64,000 nucleotides of DNA from Periplaneta americana. Taxonomy: Eukaryota; Arthropoda; Insecta; Blattodea; Blattidae. The stretch's first letter is position 1. Every line of letters begins with the position of its first letter. Position numbers and translations under genes: made by a program. Shown in pieces: positions 11,501-23,039 of this stretch. Under the pieces are notes generated by a model. It did no database searches. It was not told where the DNA came from and worked only from the letters and a program-made list of their open reading frames with translations. The stretch spans positions 147,400,204-147,464,203 of the forward strand of contig NC_091126.1 in NCBI RefSeq assembly GCF_040183065.1, given 5' to 3'.

Positions 11501-14500
11501 GTTGGACGCTAGAGGGCAGGCGCAGCAACGCGACGTCGTTGCTAATGCGCTGGGGATCCCATGCGGGATGCACGTGCTTCTCTGTCACGTCAAAACGCAC
11601 CTGCGTGTCTTCTGTTTCCATAACGCGATGCGCCCCCAGGATCACAGTGAAGCTATCGGCTCTGCGTTAACACACATAAAAATCTCTAAAGTTTATATCT
11701 GTTTACGAAGATAGACTTGGAAAGAGTTGTTTGTCCAGTTAGAAGCAATGCTCTTAAACCAAAATAATTTCTTCAGATTTCAGTGAATACGTGATCGTAA
11801 ATGCTGATGTATTTGCTATGTACTCACGCATCTGCGCAGTGAGCGGCGGTCAATACCCATTCGGGAGAAAGGAGGGAGCCACCGCAGAATCCCGTGCCGT
11901 CGGGGGTATGGACGAGCACGGCGGCCTGGTACGGGAACTGGTGGGGCGCTGCCTCCTCGCCTCCTGTGATCCTTGAGCCAGCTGTCCAAATGTTACATCT
12001 TTAGTTACTTTCGACAGCAAACCAAGAGGTGAATACAATGTTATTGTAGTTAACAATGACAACTAAGATACATTTTGGGCATGACTGATATATTCCGGAA
12101 ACCAACACCAGAGTGCTGGAGTACGACTGGCCTCTTCCCTTCTTTTTAGTCTTCAATAATTTTCGTCCCTTGAATTAAACCGCAAAGACCAAAGTTCCTT
12201 AATATTACTGAAGAAATCCACCATAATTTTAATGGTGAAGTATATGAGTAGAGTAATTTGTTTAAAATATAACTTGAGAAGGTTTGAAGCAAATGTGAGA
12301 ATTATTCTAGCATGCGGTTTAATATGCTAACGTGGAAGTGTCGCAAGACCATGTCTATTGCCAACAGTATGAAGCCAAATTTAATTAACATTTCATACTC
12401 TAGGTGACACGGAATGACCACCAAAGTCACCATATTTCATCTGCACAGATTCTTCCTACCGAGTCTCATAAAGGACTTATAACTATGAAGCTTGGTTTGA
12501 TTCCAAACAAGAAATGCTAAGACATATTTGGCTGCTACAGATCAAAAAAGGAATTATCTCGGTAAATTTGCTCTATTACACAGTCCGTACACAGGAATAG
12601 GAAAATGTTTGTGTAAATTACACGACAGTTCAATGTCTTTACTTTGCAAATCTAGTGCTTTAAATAAAATTCTTTGTACTCAAAATTAGTTGCTATCCTG
12701 TTTTCGCCTAATCATTCTACATGGCTGACACACTTTCAATCTAGCTAGTTTTATTCGCCAGCAAACTCAGAACCGCTTTGGAAGACAGACTGAACAGCAG
12801 TAGGCCTAATCCGTATCACTTTCCATCGCGACATTGTCTTAGGATACGTACATGTTGAAGCAATGATAAACGATAAGAGAAACGACCTAGCGACGCTTCG
12901 ATAGTATCAAAGAATCAAGTATCATGTATTCATATCGGAGCAACGAGAACTTGGTAAGCATTTTGATTTATCACTACAAGAGTAGAAGACATTCTGTAAG
13001 TTACATCCACGTAATGAAAGAAGATATACAGAAAATATCAGCTGCTAGGTTGAAGGTTAACATAACTTTATACGAAAAAAATTGAATACAACTCGAGGAC
13101 TATCTTATTCCAAAGCTTATAAATCCATTCTGATGTGATTGGTTCTTTTATTCCATAACGGATCACGTATAAGTACTCAACTGATCAAGTTGTCAGTACC
13201 CATGATAATTAATTTAATACCTATGCCGAAATAATCATAAATCTATTTAGGCTATACTCTGATATATTGATAACCAAGGGTCATTATACAGATTATTATC
13301 ATCTGAATATGAACGATAAGAACGAGGAAAATGGAATATTTCTATTTCGTCGCTTTTATCGTTACTCCAATATGCACATCTCAAAGATTGTGCATGCTTC
13401 AATTACATCTGATGTAGTATCGCTGGTACCTTAATAAAGAAACGTAGTAAATGAACTAAAATCTACGTACCATTTGGCAACACCTTTGGCAGTGGAAGGT
13501 TGGGCAGTTGTGGTTCTAGGGATAGTAAGTTGGACCAATCGACGGCAACCTGAAATAAGAAGTAATGTTTGTACAGAATCAGAGATAGTTCTAATGGCAC
13601 GACAATCACGTCTTGATTTGTGTTGAAAGAAACTGATGAGGGTGCTCTGAAGTTTATGCCATTTCTTCCAAGGAAATTTCAGGATATTATCTTGGAATAG
13701 GTTATTTTCCCATTGTCCGAACTTTGTCATTCACTTAATTTATTATCTGGTTACATTTGTATCGATGATTTCCAGTGCCATAAGGACGTGCGAATTTTTT
13801 TGTCATATTGAATACTGCATGTGGAAATCATGCCCTGCAGCAATTCTGAGAACACCTCGTTTCCTTGATGGGAAAGAAACAACTCGAAGTTTATTAACGG
13901 AAAATAATATTTTACAAATATAATTTCCGAATTTTATTACTTTTATAGTTTTAAAATTTGACCTATAAAATGAAAAAAATCTCTGACATTTCAATTCTAT
14001 GTTATACGAATTACATAAACTGGTCTGATATTGCAATGCCTAAATATTTCCAGATGTTGATGGAAGAAATATAAGATTTTAAATTTCGTTACCGAAAGCA
14101 TGCAGTGTCTGTTGGCTTTGAGTATCTCAACATTTTCAACCCTGGCGCTTCAATTTGCTTGAATGTTAGTCATTTATTAGTATATATTTGTAGTACATAT
14201 ATTATTGTGTTTGAAGTTATTTAAAAATTGGTGAACGGCGCATCATCAGAGATGCGGGTTTAAAATCCGCATGAATAATTTAGTGGCCGATTAGCTCGAG
14301 GCACTCCCGTTTCCTCAGCCATCATTCTACCGTGTCTAATACTCAGGGTTAGGTCTCATTGCCACCGTAATGTGATGCTGAATAGCAGAGCAAAAGAAAT
14401 TATTAGTTCAACAAGTGAAACCGACTGTTACAAGAACAAATAGGAATGCATATATTATGCTCTTTAACATGTAATAGTGGTTACTTTGCATATTTAATAA

Positions 14501-16227
14501 ATTAACGATTTAGTAACAATCTCGAGGATGCCAATTCTAGTACAACGTAACTGTTTACACTAAAGTATCTTGAGAATATTTATTTTATGCGCAATGAATA
14601 GGCCTGCAGAGGCAAGAAGCTTTTGTAAATTGAACAAAATGATTAAGACGCTCGTCTCACAGAAGCTAAAGCTAATGTTCATGGTATCGATATTTATCTT
14701 CTAGGCGCATAGAGACTATAAATGTAGAATCCCTTCCTTTTGTGCCCAGGACTACAAAATAATACAGTAGTCTGCATTAGCTATAGCAGTCTCTTACCCG
14801 GAACAAAAATGATTCCATTTTATAGAAGATTTGCTGTTTCGGACATTAAATATTCTTTTCACATAAATATTATTATGACTGAACGAATTTGCAGGAAAAG
14901 TTGCGATATCCAATATCTACAACGTAGAATAGAGAAATAGGCCTACAGACAGAATATTGCCGCTCGTGTAATTGAAGGGTTCAGAGCCACAATGGGCCAA
15001 GCGCCATTTATTAAAAACGGAGAAAGCAAGAGTTAAAGTTAAGTGAATACCATAGTTTAATGAAGATTGGCATATCATTTAGTATTAATGTGTACACTTT
15101 ATACTACTTGCTATATGTTTCCATTGAATTATGGTAATAACTTCATTTTAACCCTTCTTTTCTACGGTTTTAGTAAATGGCGCTTGGCCCACTATGGTTC
15201 TGAACCCTTCAATTCTTTACCTACGTTTCAAAATTCGATTTGTACTTCTTAAAATACTTGTATTTAGTGTTCCATAAAGAGAAAATAGAAATAAATATAT
15301 TTCAACTCAATTTATCTGTTATAGGCCTATACGGTTAAATTTATCTTAATTTTTTTTAACAAAACAATTTCGGCATCACGTTTTCCTATATTGACGTATA
15401 CTCTCGTTCTATATAGAATCAGAGGACAGACACTTCAAACTGGAGAAGAAGGAGAAACATGAACCAGAAAGTACAATCAAGATGAAAGCAGCTCTGAAGA
15501 AGCTTCTTTCGGAAAATCATTATAAGTATATTTATGTTTATTTACGTTAGAATATTTGGACGATTTGTATCGTACATTTGCTACACTTAAAGTAACATTC
15601 TTGTTAAGCCATTTCATGTTTGCGTGCTTCGGTTTACTTCGAGTGCGATTCCTGTTCCAATTATTCGAAATATTCCACGCTACTACTAACAAAGAAATAA
15701 CCATGTAGTTACTGAATCCATTTGATGTGTTATATCCAACGATAATAGTCATATTACTTCATTTTGAAATACTGTTCAAGAATACAATTCTTTTCTACAA
15801 TGCACAAAATTAAAATTGGACCACATACTGCAGAAAGGAACCAACCTACAAACAAATTTGCAGTCTCGATAATAAAATAATTAATTCCAAGGATCCATAT
15901 TTTACACAAAAACACTACGTATAGCACGCTTTTGGTTAAAGCAGTATGTCGTTAAATTTACCTGTGAATTAATCACTCACTTTTAACTTTTTTTCTTAGT
16001 TTATGTATAAAGTGGGTTTGGTTCTTTCGCAAAATATGGTCCAAAATTAAGGTATATATATAAAAGTAGGGACCATACCTTCAGAATTACAAACTATACA
16101 ACTAATACGACTATTTATAGTAGTAGTAGTGCTATTAATATCGGTACCATTACTATTACTAGTAATATTCCTACTATACCTCGGCCGTCGCTGTTGAGAC
16201 CAAAAGCAGGAATGCAAGTAGAGCCAT
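8366..16227 (-). CDS. Serine protease 1, chymotrypsin/brachyurin-like (S1A), six coding exons
   Basis: Spliced coding exons 16227-16180, 13549-13471, 11981-11828, 11661-11396, 10377-10238 and 8542-8366 join in frame to 864 nt (287 aa plus stop). A hydrophobic signal peptide (residues 1-15, [15 protein letters not shown]) is followed by a propeptide starting VAVDW and an activation site R46|ITGG. The triad is His90 (LTAAHC), Asp136 (NDVALL) and Ser232 (GDSGGP). Cysteines fit the three usual disulfides (75-91, 204-218, 228 with the SFGC cysteine). The residue at chymotrypsin position 189 is Ser226, so trypsin-like Arg/Lys cleavage is unlikely. From family knowledge this is a secreted endopeptidase, probably a gut digestive zymogen activated by cleavage after Arg46. 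Introns are 5' GT and 3' AG with phases 0,1,2,1,0. The exon 3 acceptor (cag at 11984-11982) was chosen because it keeps the frame and adds no unpaired Cys. No break was seen. Class certain; tissue and substrate are inference. Confidence 0.93.
9242..9563. mobile_element. Non-autonomous hAT element (arm 1 only)
   Basis: TIRs cagtggtcgtcagcac and gtgctgatgaccgctg. The 8-bp target duplication tcctaata lies at 9234-9241 and 9564-9571. An 8-bp duplication plus CAG ends is the hAT signature. Arm 2 has the empty site near 29103. Confidence 0.9.
9330..9480. mobile_element. Small MITE nested in the hAT element
   Basis: Ends ctataagtatccttcaagg and, inverted, ttggatgcctatag; inner motif aaaactcag. The same family is inserted alone at 32242-32422. 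Target duplication not clear. Confidence 0.7.
10238..10377 (-). CDS. Protease 1 coding exon 5 (specificity-pocket lead-in)
   Basis: Encodes [15 protein letters not shown], then [15 protein letters not shown] and the block KSTCN just before GDSGGP. Donor AAC|GTGAGTA, phase 0. The Ser in KSTCN corresponds to chymotrypsin position 189. Confidence 0.9.
10529..10779 (+). mobile_element. SINE-A copy in protease 1 intron 4 (arm 1 only)
   Basis: Head ggcgtggctcagtcggttaa, tail gcgtcgttaaataacc. Target duplication aaaataagaagg (10517-10528) and aaaataacaagg (10780-10791). Not present in gene 2, so it inserted after the duplication. It is antisense to the protease gene. Confidence 0.88.
11396..11661 (-). 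CDS. Protease 1 coding exon 4 (catalytic Asp)
   Basis: Encodes [13 protein letters not shown] through NDVALLRL (catalytic Asp) to ASGWGRDSD. Donor GACA|GTACGT leaves one base, which completes an Asn codon with exon 5. The ILGAH and SGWGR blocks are hallmark S1A segments. Confidence 0.9.
11828..11981 (-). CDS. Protease 1 coding exon 3 (activation site, catalytic His)
   Basis: Encodes [11 protein letters not shown], then [20 protein letters not shown] with the catalytic His. Donor GATGC|GTGAGTA, phase 2. An alternative upstream acceptor (AAG at about 11996) would add an odd Cys and needs a different donor, so I prefer the CAG acceptor. Confidence 0.87.
12842..13430. mobile_element. TIR element, right end truncated (arm 1 only)
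   Basis: Matches 41795-42421 along its length (cgataagagaaacgacctag, cattatacagatta). The left TIR is present, but the right end stops at cgctggtacc, short of the full right TIR. Lies in intron 2 of protease 1. Confidence 0.75.
13471..13549 (-). CDS. Protease 1 coding exon 2 (propeptide)
   Basis: Acceptor TTTCAG|GTTGCC and donor AATG|GTACGT, phase 1. It encodes a 26-residue, leucine/proline-rich propeptide beginning VAVDWSN; the VDW motif is common in insect brachyurin-type zymogens. Confidence 0.85.
14235..14400. repeat. Old SINE-like repeat, arm 1
   Basis: Contains gatgcgggtttaaaatccgc, attagctcgaggcactcccg and ccaccgtaatgtgatg. Present in both arms (see 33195), so older than the duplication. 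Confidence 0.5.
14974..15210. mobile_element. Palindromic MITE, AATT family, copy 2 (arm 1 only)
   Basis: Same ends and length (237 bp) as the 7610 copy. AATT at 14970-14973 and 15211-15214. The arm 2 site near 33940 reads gtgtaattcttt with a single AATT, the expected empty target. Confidence 0.88.
16180..16227 (-). CDS. Protease 1 coding exon 1 (signal peptide)
   Basis: ATG at 16227-16225 lies about 46 bp downstream of a TATA box. It encodes 16 residues, Met, a hydrophobic core, and TATAE. The donor is GAG|GTATAG, phase 0. The start is supported by the signal peptide and by the matching exon in gene 2. Confidence 0.88.
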
Positions 16228-16272
16228 CTTCTTGTTTCTCGACGAATACTGACTTACTGATTTGTTGCTTCC

Positions 16273-16280
16273 TTTATATA
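16273..16280 (-). promoter_or_regulatory. TATA box of protease 1
   Basis: TATATAAA on the minus strand, about 46 bp upstream of the ATG, followed by a TCAGTA initiator-like stretch. The same arrangement is kept in gene 2. Confidence 0.75.
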
Positions 16281-16644
16281 CTCAGCCAATTGTAATTTCT
16301 ACGCCTTCCAACGAAGCATGTTTGTTAATACATTGACACTACCAAAGATAAGCTTAAAGTACTTACTGTATTGAAAATAATCCCAAATACTTAGATGGAA
16401 TTTAATATTTCTTAACTAGAAACCACTGCATCTTGTGTTAAGATAAAGGAAATGACAACTCATTGCAGATTTCACTTCTGACGATTTCAAAATAAACATT
16501 AAACTGTTGTAATATGAACTTGGTCTCAACAAAAGAAAAAAATGTCTCGTATATAATTATCTTCTATCATAAAAACAAATAAATTATTCCCTGGTCTATA
16601 CATTCAAAGTAATAGGCTTGAGTCCTTCACAAAAGGATCATCAT

Positions 16645-16945
16645 AACTTACGTGAAGTCTATCATTCATTCATTATCTTCCATAGATCTTACATGACCAA
16701 TGAAGCTTTAAGATGTGGAACAAGTCAAAATTTTACAATATTACAATTACATTTTTACAAATTTTTACAATATTTTACAATTTTTACAGTTTTACAATGT
16801 AGTAATTTTCTACAATGATGAGGTAAGGTCCGAGGATTCGCCAAAAGATTACCCGGCATTTGCTTTTGGTTGGGAAAACCTCGGAAAATCCCAACCAGGT
16901 AATCAAATCAAAGGGGGAAGTGAAGTGGTGATGAGGACTCGCCAT
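16645..16945 (-). mobile_element. SINE-A body joined to a different 3' tail (arm 1 only)
   Basis: On the minus strand a SINE-A body (cgaggttttcccaacc complement) runs into tgtaaaa-rich sequence and the tail cattggtcatgtaagatcta. The same composite occurs at 44775-45250. Arm 2 lacks it at about 35170. Confidence 0.7.
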
Positions 16946-17666
16946 ATGAATGTCTATATTCCCAAATTAATGTTTTCAACAGGCAATAATTCGTGTACAT
17001 ATTTACAACACCCAAAGTTGGTAGATGTGAAATCACTCCATTGCCATGTTGCTAATATTAGAGTTATATCGTTTTACTAAGTTTCAAATTTCCCTCTACA
17101 ATAATATATAAGAATTCTATAGTTTCTAAAACAATAAAGATTCTAATTTTGACTTATGATACGTGGTTCAGTATCTTCAAATTGCTAGCTTCTTTGTGTA
17201 ATGGCTATCAATATACGATGGATCCTAATCAGGTTTCGGGTTAGATTTCCAACCCTGCTAAGGAATTTTTCCTTGGTTAGGAATTGTCCTTGGTACGAAT
17301 GGTCGGTGCTTGTGTTTTCCTTAGGTTCAAGTTAGATTTAAGGGTTAGAAGGACCTTCGCATCCTAGCAAAATCTGCTGTGAGAATCTCGTTAGGGGATC
17401 GCCAGTGGTTGTTAGGGCCCCGATGGATTTACATCCATCCATTTTCATCTTCCAAACTCCTAATTTATTTTCACAATGTTTTATATTTCTATCTTTGCTT
17501 TATGATTATTATTGGGGGTTACTACAGCACAGTGTATGTAGTAGGTTTATTTGAGAACATAGAAAAGGCATTTGACAGAGTGGACTGAAATAGAGTTATG
17601 GGGATCCTAAAGAAAATAGGTGTGGATTGGAAAGAGAGTAGGCTGTTCGGTGATTTTTATATCTGT

Positions 17667-17894
17667 AGTGCTCGGGAAAAGTGGCACAAGTCAAAAATAT
17701 TAATTTTACAGTAGAAGGAAACAAAACTGTCTTCACACTGGTTTATGTCGATTTGATTTTCTTCTGTATGAATTATTGTAATGGGAGAAATACTTCTGTC
17801 TCTTTTCTCAAGCAAGCATATGTTCCGTAAGTTGTCAATAAATTATTAAAAAAATGTTTATGGAAACTGACTTATGCCACTTCTCTCAAGCACT
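17667..17894. mobile_element. MITE inside the LINE fragment
   Basis: Left end agtgctcgggaaaagtggca and right end tgccacttctctcaagcact are inverted repeats. Absent from arm 2. Confidence 0.7.
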
Positions 17895-18114
17895 GAAGAT
17901 ATAAAAAACGAGTCAAAGTCAGGAGAGTAAAACAAATGTCAGAAAAAAAGTGTTAATAGCGAGAGGAGTACGACAAGAATGCCTTTTATTACATAACCTG
18001 TTCAACATAGTGGAAGATTTAGTAAAGAACTGCTTTCAGAACATGGGATGAGTGATTGTGGGAGGAAAAAGAATAAATTACGTAATATTTGCTGATGACA
18101 TGGCATTGTTAGTA

Positions 18115-19195
18115 CAGGGACATCATTTTATTTTTACTAACATTTCTAACATTAACCTGGCTATACCTTTGGATTAAAGGTTGAGAACCGGAAACACAGT
18201 TTGCGACCCCCTTCCACGACTGGAGTTCGATGATACTGGCGCAAAATACAAACAAATCACTTTACTAGGTATAGGAGGGAAGAAAAGTAGTTCATTTATG
18301 TAAACTAGGAAATATCGCGATTTTGAGTTTGATAATTTTCATAAGTTTTTGTTTAATCAAAATACAGTACTGTATTAACAATAAGTGTTTTCACTCACGA
18401 ACTGAGCTATCCATTCGGACGTATTCATTATGCAGTGTATATTATACTGTATACAGCATATTAGCGTACACTATAGAGGATGAAGTTAAATTGATAAATG
18501 ATCATAATATGGATATTTAAACACATTTTTGAAAATGGTGGCCGTTCATTTCGATACAGGCTTCTGTTTTTTATGCTTATTATGGCACTATAGACTATTG
18601 CACCTAATTCCAATTACCAGTTTCGTCTTTCGTACTAGTAACTCATATTGAAATAATTCTGTACCTACTCTATAATAGAGTACATTACGTACTTTAAATT
18701 CAATCTTCACTTCTGCCCGATCCGAAAAGATAAAATTACTCAGACATGATATCTACAGTCTGTCCAAGTGGTTTTGTCGCAGTGTCGTAGAAAGGAGGGA
18801 AATCACGTGACAGTTAATTACTTAATGAGGCCCTTTTATTTAAGTTTTTTTAACAGTTGTATAATATTACGTAGACGTACAATTCTTAACAGAAATTAAT
18901 GTTTTCACAAAAGAGCTAAGACAGCCCAGACACTAGCCTTTGCAAAGGGGCGAGCAGAAGTGGGTGGGGGAAACCGGGATGCGACATAGGGAAACTGACG
19001 ACAGTGCCTGTGCAAAAATATGATTCAATATTGAAAGCTCTTTTGTCACTGGAAAACGCGAACATATTTCTGGAACGTACTATACTGTACTCTGTGGAGG
19101 ACGGTTGAGAGTTTACTAGTAGAGGGGTGGGAATGAAGTACATTAAAAAACTCAGGTACAATAAAAATTGAAGTAAAAATAAAATGATGTCCCTG
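18115..19195. mobile_element. Non-autonomous TIR element, 1081 bp, copy A
   Basis: 24-bp TIRs beginning cagggacatcattttat. TA on both sides (18113-18114, 19196-19197), as expected for Tc1/mariner or similar. No transposase frame. The uninterrupted reading (ggcagaagaggagag) is kept in arm 2 at about 36080. A second copy lies at 52030-53122 in the opposite orientation. Confidence 0.88.
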
Positions 19196-19383
19196 TAGAA
19201 GAAACGGTACTAAGGGATGTGTGTATCTAATGCCTACACACTTCGCTTGCGTAATTAGTGTTAAGAATATTGCAGATAGATGGCAGGACTGTCACCCATT
19301 AACAATTTGTACAACACTTCGGCGGGCCACAGATATTTGAACCGTTCAGAGCAGAAGTGTTTTAAGTCAAGACTGGCTAATGA

Positions 19384-19525
19384 GGTTTAAAGTAAACATT
19401 CTGTAAAATACAGCGCAAAGTAGCAATTAATATTCAATTTATTTAAACTATTATTAGTCAGTGGATAGCAAGGACATATTAATTGCTACTTTGCGCTGTA
19501 TTTTACAGAATTTTGACTTTAATCC
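19384..19525. mobile_element. Foldback MITE, about 142 bp
   Basis: The arm ctgtaaaatacagcgcaaag with tagcaattaatat is repeated perfectly inverted after a short spacer (gactttgcgctgta side at 19490-19510). Outer arm parts are imperfect. Confidence 0.8.
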
Positions 19526-19539
19526 TTATTACCCAATTT

Positions 19540-19997
19540 TGACTTAAGTGAAACTTGGACTCTCACTCTGAGAGGGGAACATAGGTTAAGGGTGTTTGAG
19601 AATAAGGTGCTTAGGAAAATATTTGGGGCTAAGCGGGATGAAATTACAGGAGAATGGAGAAAGTTACACAACGCAGAACTGCACGCATTGTATTCTTCAC
19701 CTGACATAATTAGGAACATTAAATCCAGACGTTTGAGATGGGCAGGGCATGTAGCACGTATGGGCGAATCCAGAAATGCATACAGAGTGTTAGTTGGGAG
19801 ACCGGAGGGAAAAAGACATTTAGGGAGGCCGAGACGTGGATGGGAGGATAATATTAAAATGGATTTGAGGGAGGTGGGATATGATGATAGAGATTGGATT
19901 AATCCTGCACAGGATAGGGACCGATGGCGGGCTTATGTGAGGGCGGCAATGAACCTTCGGGTTCCTTAAAAGCCACTTGTAAGTAAGTAAGTAAGTA
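19540..19997 (+). mobile_element. LINE 3' end (family 1)
   Basis: Encodes FENKVLRKIFGAKRDEITG, SSPDIIRNIKSRRLRWAGH, GRPEGKRHLGRPRRGWED and the terminal AAMNLRVP with stop at 19967-19969, then a (gtaa)n tail. The block is the C-terminal end of a non-LTR retrotransposon polyprotein common in insects. Heavily 5'-truncated; clade not assigned. Confidence 0.85.
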
Positions 19998-20179
19998 ACC
20001 ACTTTTGCTCTGAGCGGCTCATTTTTACCTGTTCAAGTAGGCATCACACGGTCCCACCTGCTACCACGAGCCCACGGAAGAGCCTACGGTACATAGCACT
20101 AATGACCAAATACCTGCAGTCGACTCTACATCGAAATTAACCCGAAATATGGGAAACAAACGAAGATGATGATGAAAAA

Positions 20180-20350
20180 GGGAAAGTGAAATTGTAATGA
20201 CGAAATGAGTCCGAAATCCAACGCTTCATTTGGTTGAAGGTAAACCTCGGAATAAACACCAACCAGGTCGCAACTAGTAATGTGCACTTTGGCCCGCTCA
20301 TTTCACGGTCGCAGACATGATAAACGTTATTCCAGAGCAGTGAACGATTA
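20180..20350 (-). mobile_element. SINE-B remnant, decayed
   Basis: Order of gaaatgagtccg, aacctcggaa, caccaaccaggt and ttcacggtcgcagac follows the SINE-B layout seen at 51136, with many changes. Confidence 0.5.
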
Positions 20351-20399
20351 AAAATTCTGCTTATCATTGAATTCATTCATTAAGGCTCCCGCTATTTGA

Positions 20400-20900
20400 A
20401 TTTACTTGTCAATTAATTCTTCTTATAATAATACATATAGCCCTGCAAGTATCTTGAATGTTTACCCAATGGCTGGCGCATAAGATGTTTTCTCATCAGA
20501 AATGTTAGAAAATGGGGAGAAGCGTAACATAATTGTGACAGTTGCCCTTCAGGACATTCCAAGCGATGTGTACCTTTTATCTAAATAGGTGGAATTGATG
20601 ACTACAGTATTCTTTGTTTACCGATAATCTCAGATAATCAATTCCAGGCTTTATCTCGTGCATTGAGCTTATTTTATAAACACAAGGGATTCATGCCGCT
20701 TCGGTGTCTGCATACGTATATAAGGTTCAATGATCCATTAAGTAAGCATCTCGATAAATCAAGTCTACCTATAAATACTCTGTTGCTTGAGAGGAACGAC
20801 AGATTTCGGTATTATTTTTTCTGTATGTTGTTCAATAACGCTTTGATGCATTTTTTGTGAAACGTATTCGTTAATTTTATGATATGAAGTCATTAAAGTG
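20400..20900. other. No gene recognised
   Basis: No coding or repeat structure that I can name. Confidence 0.4.
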
Positions 20901-20908
20901 TTATTTTT

Positions 20909-21055
20909 ATTGGGTTATTTTACGACGCTGTATCAACATCTAGGTTATTTAGCGTCTGAATGAAATGAAGGTGAAATGAGTCCGACCGGGATTCGAACCC
21001 GGGCCACCTGGTTTCGTGGCCAGACGCTCTGACCGTTACTCCACAGGTGTGGACT
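20909..21055 (-). mobile_element. SINE-B copy with internal deletion
   Basis: On the minus strand: tRNA-like head (gtccacacctgtggagtaac, B-box ggttcgaatcccgg) and the tail containing gatacagcgtcgtaaaataa. The middle third found at 51136-51394 is missing. Confidence 0.8.
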
Positions 21056-21059
21056 GAAG

Positions 21060-21061
<2 letters not shown>

Positions 21062-21131
<70 letters not shown>
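21062..21131. repeat. (TA)n microsatellite
   Basis: About 35 TA units between a SINE-B and the 3' end of a LINE. Confidence 0.97.
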
Positions 21132-21134
<3 letters not shown>

Positions 21135-21136
<2 letters not shown>

Positions 21137-22335
21137 CTTACCTATGGCTTTTAGAGAACCCAGAAGTTCATTGTCGCCCTAAAATAAGCCCGCCATATGT
21201 CCCTATCCTGTACAAGATTAATCCAGTCTCTACCATCATACACCACCTCTCTCAAAACCATTTAAAAATGATCCTCCTATCTACGTCTCGGCTTCTCCAA
21301 AGGTCTTTTTCCCTCCGGCCTCCTAACACTCTATATGCATTTCTGGATTCGCCCATACGTGCTACATGCCTTGCCTATCTCAAACGTTTGGATTTCATGT
21401 TCCTAATTATATCAGGTGAAGAATAGTATAATGCGTGCAGTTCTGCGTTGTGTAGCGTTTTCCAATCTCCTGTAACTTCATCCCTCGTAGCCCCAAATAT
21501 TTTCCTAAGCACCTTATTCTCAAACACCCTTAACCTCTGGTTCTCTCTCAAAATGACACTCCAAGTTTCACAATCATACAGAACAACCGGTAATATAACT
21601 ATTTTATAAATTCTAATTTTCAGTTTTTTTGAGAGCGGACTGGATGACACAAGCTTCTGAACCGAATAATAACAGACATTTCCCACATTTATTCTGCATT
21701 TAATTTCCTCTCGAGTGTCAACTGTTCCTCCAATACATCTGAATTTTTCCACCTCATCAAAGGTTAATTTCCAACGTTTATATTTCCATTTCTTACTATG
21801 TTCTGGTCACGAGATACAGTCATATGTCTTTTCGGGATTTACTTCCAAACCTATCTCTTTTTACTTATTTCAAGTAACATTCCCGTGTTTTCTCTAATAG
21901 TGTGTGGATTTTCTCCTAACATATTCACGTAATCCTCATAGACGACCAGCTGATGTAACCCGTTCAATTCCAAACCCTCACTGTTATCATGGATTTTCGT
22001 AATGGCATATTCTAGAGCAAAGTTAAAAAGTAAATGTGATAGTGCATCTCCTTGATTTAACCCTCAGTGAATTGCAAAGCATCCGACAGATCTTACCTAT
22101 ACGGAATCTGCTGTAAGTTTCACTGAGACACATTTTAATTAATCGAACTAGTTTCTTGGGAATACCAAATGCAATAAGAATATTATATAAATCTTCTCTC
22201 TTAACCGAGACATATACCTTTTTCAAATCTATGAATAACTGATGTACTGTGTCCTTGTAATAGTCGATCTATTACGCCTAAACCACACTAATGTTCCTTA
22301 ATAATTTCACCAACGTAAGGAGTTAATCTACTCAA
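21135..22335 (-). pseudogene. LINE family 1 reverse transcriptase, 1.2-kb fragment
   Basis: The minus strand encodes in order KREDLYNILIAFGIPKKLVR, CLSETYSRFRIG, a degenerate catalytic motif reading YEDYVNML where YADD is expected, RINVGNVCYYSVQKL, YDCETWSVILRENQRLRVF and ENKVLRKIFGATRDEV. It ends with the (agtaa) tail near 21135. Same family as 19540 and 61005 but reaching further 5'. Several stops and frame changes. Confidence 0.8.
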
Positions 22336-22344
22336 AAGAATATT

Positions 22345-22666
22345 GGACAATTAACCTAGAAGGCGCGTCCCTAGGTGGTGGATAGTGGAATGCCTTCCAG
22401 ATATGGGAGGTAGGAGGGAAATTAAATACCTCCCTCGCACTAGCAGTCACTGCTGCTTGCAGGAAGACGTCGATTATTCAAAGGCTAAAGAAGCAAAACC
22501 TTGATTAAAAATTACCTCTTCCTCCACGTTGGGGGTCATAGCGATAGGCCAGCTCCCTGTCCTATGCAAATGTGTAAAATTGTATACTGCAAAAAAAAAA
22601 AAGGAAAAAAAAAGGCAGATGTAGTTCTGGCGGAGATGAGGAAGAAAATCAAGAAGAGAAAAAAGA

Positions 22667-22725
<59 letters not shown>

Positions 22726-22949
22726 TAGCCACCGGCGTAGCTCAGTCGACTAAGGCACTTGTCTGCCGATCCAGAGTTGCGCTCGGGAGCGGGTTCGATT
22801 CCCGCTTGGGTTTATCACCTGATTGAGTTTTTTCCGAGGTTTTCCCAAACGTAAGGCGAATTCTCATATCGCCAAATACCATCTCGCTAATACCAAACTC
22901 ATTGACGCTAAATGACCGAGTAGTTGATATAGCGTCGTTAAATAACAAT

Positions 22950-23001
<52 letters not shown>

Positions 23002-23030
23002 AGTCAATTGAGAAAAACCTGCCAGACATT
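22345..23030. repeat. Composite repeat with SINE-A between (ATT)n tracts
   Basis: Second copy of the unit at 4245-5040, with a longer 5' part (gtggtggatagtggaatgcc, cactagcagtcactgctgc), (ATT)n at about 22669-22724 and 22950-22999, and the same closing aagtcaattgagaaaaac. The unit may be a LINE 3' region; not identified. Confidence 0.6.
22727..22950 (+). mobile_element. SINE-A copy
   Basis: Head accggcgtagctcagtcgac, B-box gggttcgattcccgct, tail gtagttgatatagcgtcgtt. Part of the middle is deleted. Confidence 0.87.
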
Positions 23031-23039
23031 ATTATAACT

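Larger units (their letters stand above)
5043..19220. repeat. Segmental duplication, arm 1 (contains protease 1)
   Basis: Collinear with 25371-36110 by eye from the motif caccttgtgtgtgag (5045/25372) through the protease gene to a LINE reverse transcriptase fragment. The offset falls from about 20.3 kb at the left edge to about 18.2 kb at the right. This is because arm 1 carries more private insertions. The right edge is blurred by insertions in the LINE fragment. Confidence 0.8.
17540..19220 (+). pseudogene. LINE reverse transcriptase fragment, arm 1, interrupted twice
   Basis: The plus strand encodes EKAFDRVD, MGILKKIGVDW and the catalytic-motif region (FADDMALL near 18090). It is split by a 228-bp MITE (17667-17894) and a 1081-bp TIR element (18115-19195). 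Homologous to 35740-36260. Multiple stops. Confidence 0.7.

Noticed and set aside
11850-12062. Alternate open frame over protease 1 exon 3
   Set aside because: It is the wrong frame of a well-supported exon; the correct frame carries LTAAHC and the conserved splice phases.
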